Under the pieces are notes generated by a model. The model was not told the DNA's origin. It did no database searches and saw only the letters and a program-made list of their open reading frames with translations. DNA of 64,000 nt from NCBI GenBank assembly GCA_026874595.1, contig CM049318.1:50496750-50560749 (forward strand). The letters are read 5' to 3'. This document shows, piece after piece, positions 63,615 through 64,000 of this stretch. Both the position numbers and the translations under genes were made by a program. Positions within the stretch are counted from its first letter, which is position 1. Each line of letters starts with the position of its first letter. Source of the DNA: Sipunculus nudus. Taxonomy: Eukaryota > Annelida > Sipuncula > Golfingiida > Sipunculidae.

Positions 63615-63914
63615 GGATGGCCCAAGTGGGCATCCTCAACTATATTTAATTTTAGACTATACCTTAGATCAGTGCCATCAACTTCGTTGTATATAAGCTA
63701 CAAAGCTGGAACTTGCAAGCTTCGCTAGGTGACCCAAGTGGGCACCTGCATCGGGCTTATACATGAGATAGATTGAGGATCAGTGTATGGTTCGGTGACC
63801 CAAGTGGGCACCAGTGTTTGGTAAATCGTAATGAGAGGTTATGCTATTGCTGGTTATATTATAGAGTCATGGGTTATACATAGGGATTATGCCTGGGTGA
63901 CCCAAGTGGGCACC
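63615..63914 (+). repeat. Series of four palindromes downstream of the recombinase
   Basis: GGTGACCCAAGTGGGCACC or variants at 63615-63635, 63727-63747, 63794-63812 and 63896-63914. Arms GGTG-x-CC and GG-x-CACC flank a fixed CAAGT centre. The first unit has GGATG/CATCC where the second has AGGTG/CACCT. Spacing is 112, 67 and 102 bp. Elements of this class end in split repeats used for circle formation, so these may lie within the terminal repeat. The sequence ends before the array's limit is seen. Confidence 0.9.
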
Positions 63915-64000
63915 TGATTGAGTGGTCTATTTTATTTGTTTTTTTTCTTCTCCACATGATAGAATCATAGGTTAGGTGCAAGGTCTGTCGGTGACCTATG

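Larger units (their letters stand above)
58081..64000 (+). mobile_element. Tyrosine-recombinase retrotransposon F (Ngaro/DIRS-type) with SGNH hydrolase
   Basis: Order: leader, donor-like site, SGNH hydrolase ORF (58508-59113), hairpin array (59280-59500), acceptor, gag (60043-61119), RT/RNase H (about 61080-62656), tyrosine recombinase (62656-63565) and a palindrome series (63615-63914 onward). RT plus tyrosine recombinase in place of integrase defines DIRS-like elements. SGNH-like domains are known in some Ngaro-type members. The left boundary is uncertain and the right end lies beyond the window. Damage is limited to one frameshift in the recombinase and two altered RNase H residues. Confidence 0.85.

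Overview
This window is animal nuclear DNA, with no prokaryotic or organellar features. The evidence is AT-rich non-coding sequence, intron-style splice acceptors, AATAAA signals, long (AT)n and (GA)n microsatellites, and a dense nested set of metazoan transposable elements. The Ty3/Gypsy elements, the SGNH-carrying tyrosine-recombinase retrotransposons, the PIF/Harbinger, Tigger and Penelope-like fragments and the GACGGACA-rich repeats together suggest a marine invertebrate, most likely a mollusc. That assignment is inference. I found no complete host gene. Host-like traces are two candidate first exons (near 40145 and 57188), a PHD-like last exon (11380-11674) and a KRBA2-type integrase-domain exon (28348-33178) that is split by a retrotransposon.

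Layout, left to right. 1-5300: non-coding DNA, a hairpin-bearing LTR-like patch and a dispersed repeat family ending in GACGGACA tracts. 5300-10029: a decayed Ty3/Gypsy element (A) carrying a solo LTR of another family. 10030-10808: a Tigger/pogo fossil. 11380-14602: a PHD-like exon, then a PIF/Harbinger element (Myb-like and transposase ORFs). 14806-15180: a minisatellite. 15700-16013: a scrap of a tyrosine-recombinase (YR) retroelement. 16893-18675: a deleted Gypsy (G). 19352-24145: Gypsy B, nearly intact, LTRs about 98% identical, inserted in a tRNA-like sequence. 24790-25240: a 146-bp tandem repeat. 25571-27946: an internally deleted Gypsy (C0). 28490-32582: Gypsy C inside the KRBA2-like exon. 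33566-33938: a Penelope-like fragment. 34300-41800: mostly repeats. 41819-47127: Gypsy D, nearly intact. 48000-53408: YR retroelement E, split by a 2.5-kb TIR element (48285-50813) and joined to a Gypsy fragment (53409-55620). 55648: a tRNA-derived SINE. 58080-64000: YR retroelement F, the best preserved of its class.

The most interesting system is the E/F family. Both copies encode an SGNH/GDSL-type hydrolase upstream of gag. In both, the hydrolase lies between a splice-donor-like site (48130, 58469) and an acceptor that directly abuts the gag ATG (52163, 60043). After removing the later insertion from E, the two presumptive introns are about 1,502 and 1,574 nt. In both, the stretch between hydrolase and gag holds an array of short hairpins. 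In F, paired arm substitutions preserve the hairpins. F then runs gag, RT/RNase H, tyrosine recombinase, and a series of 19-21 bp palindromes that also change symmetrically. This suggests an element expressing its hydrolase from unspliced RNA and its gag-pol-recombinase from spliced RNA, with structured repeats in the intron and downstream of the recombinase.
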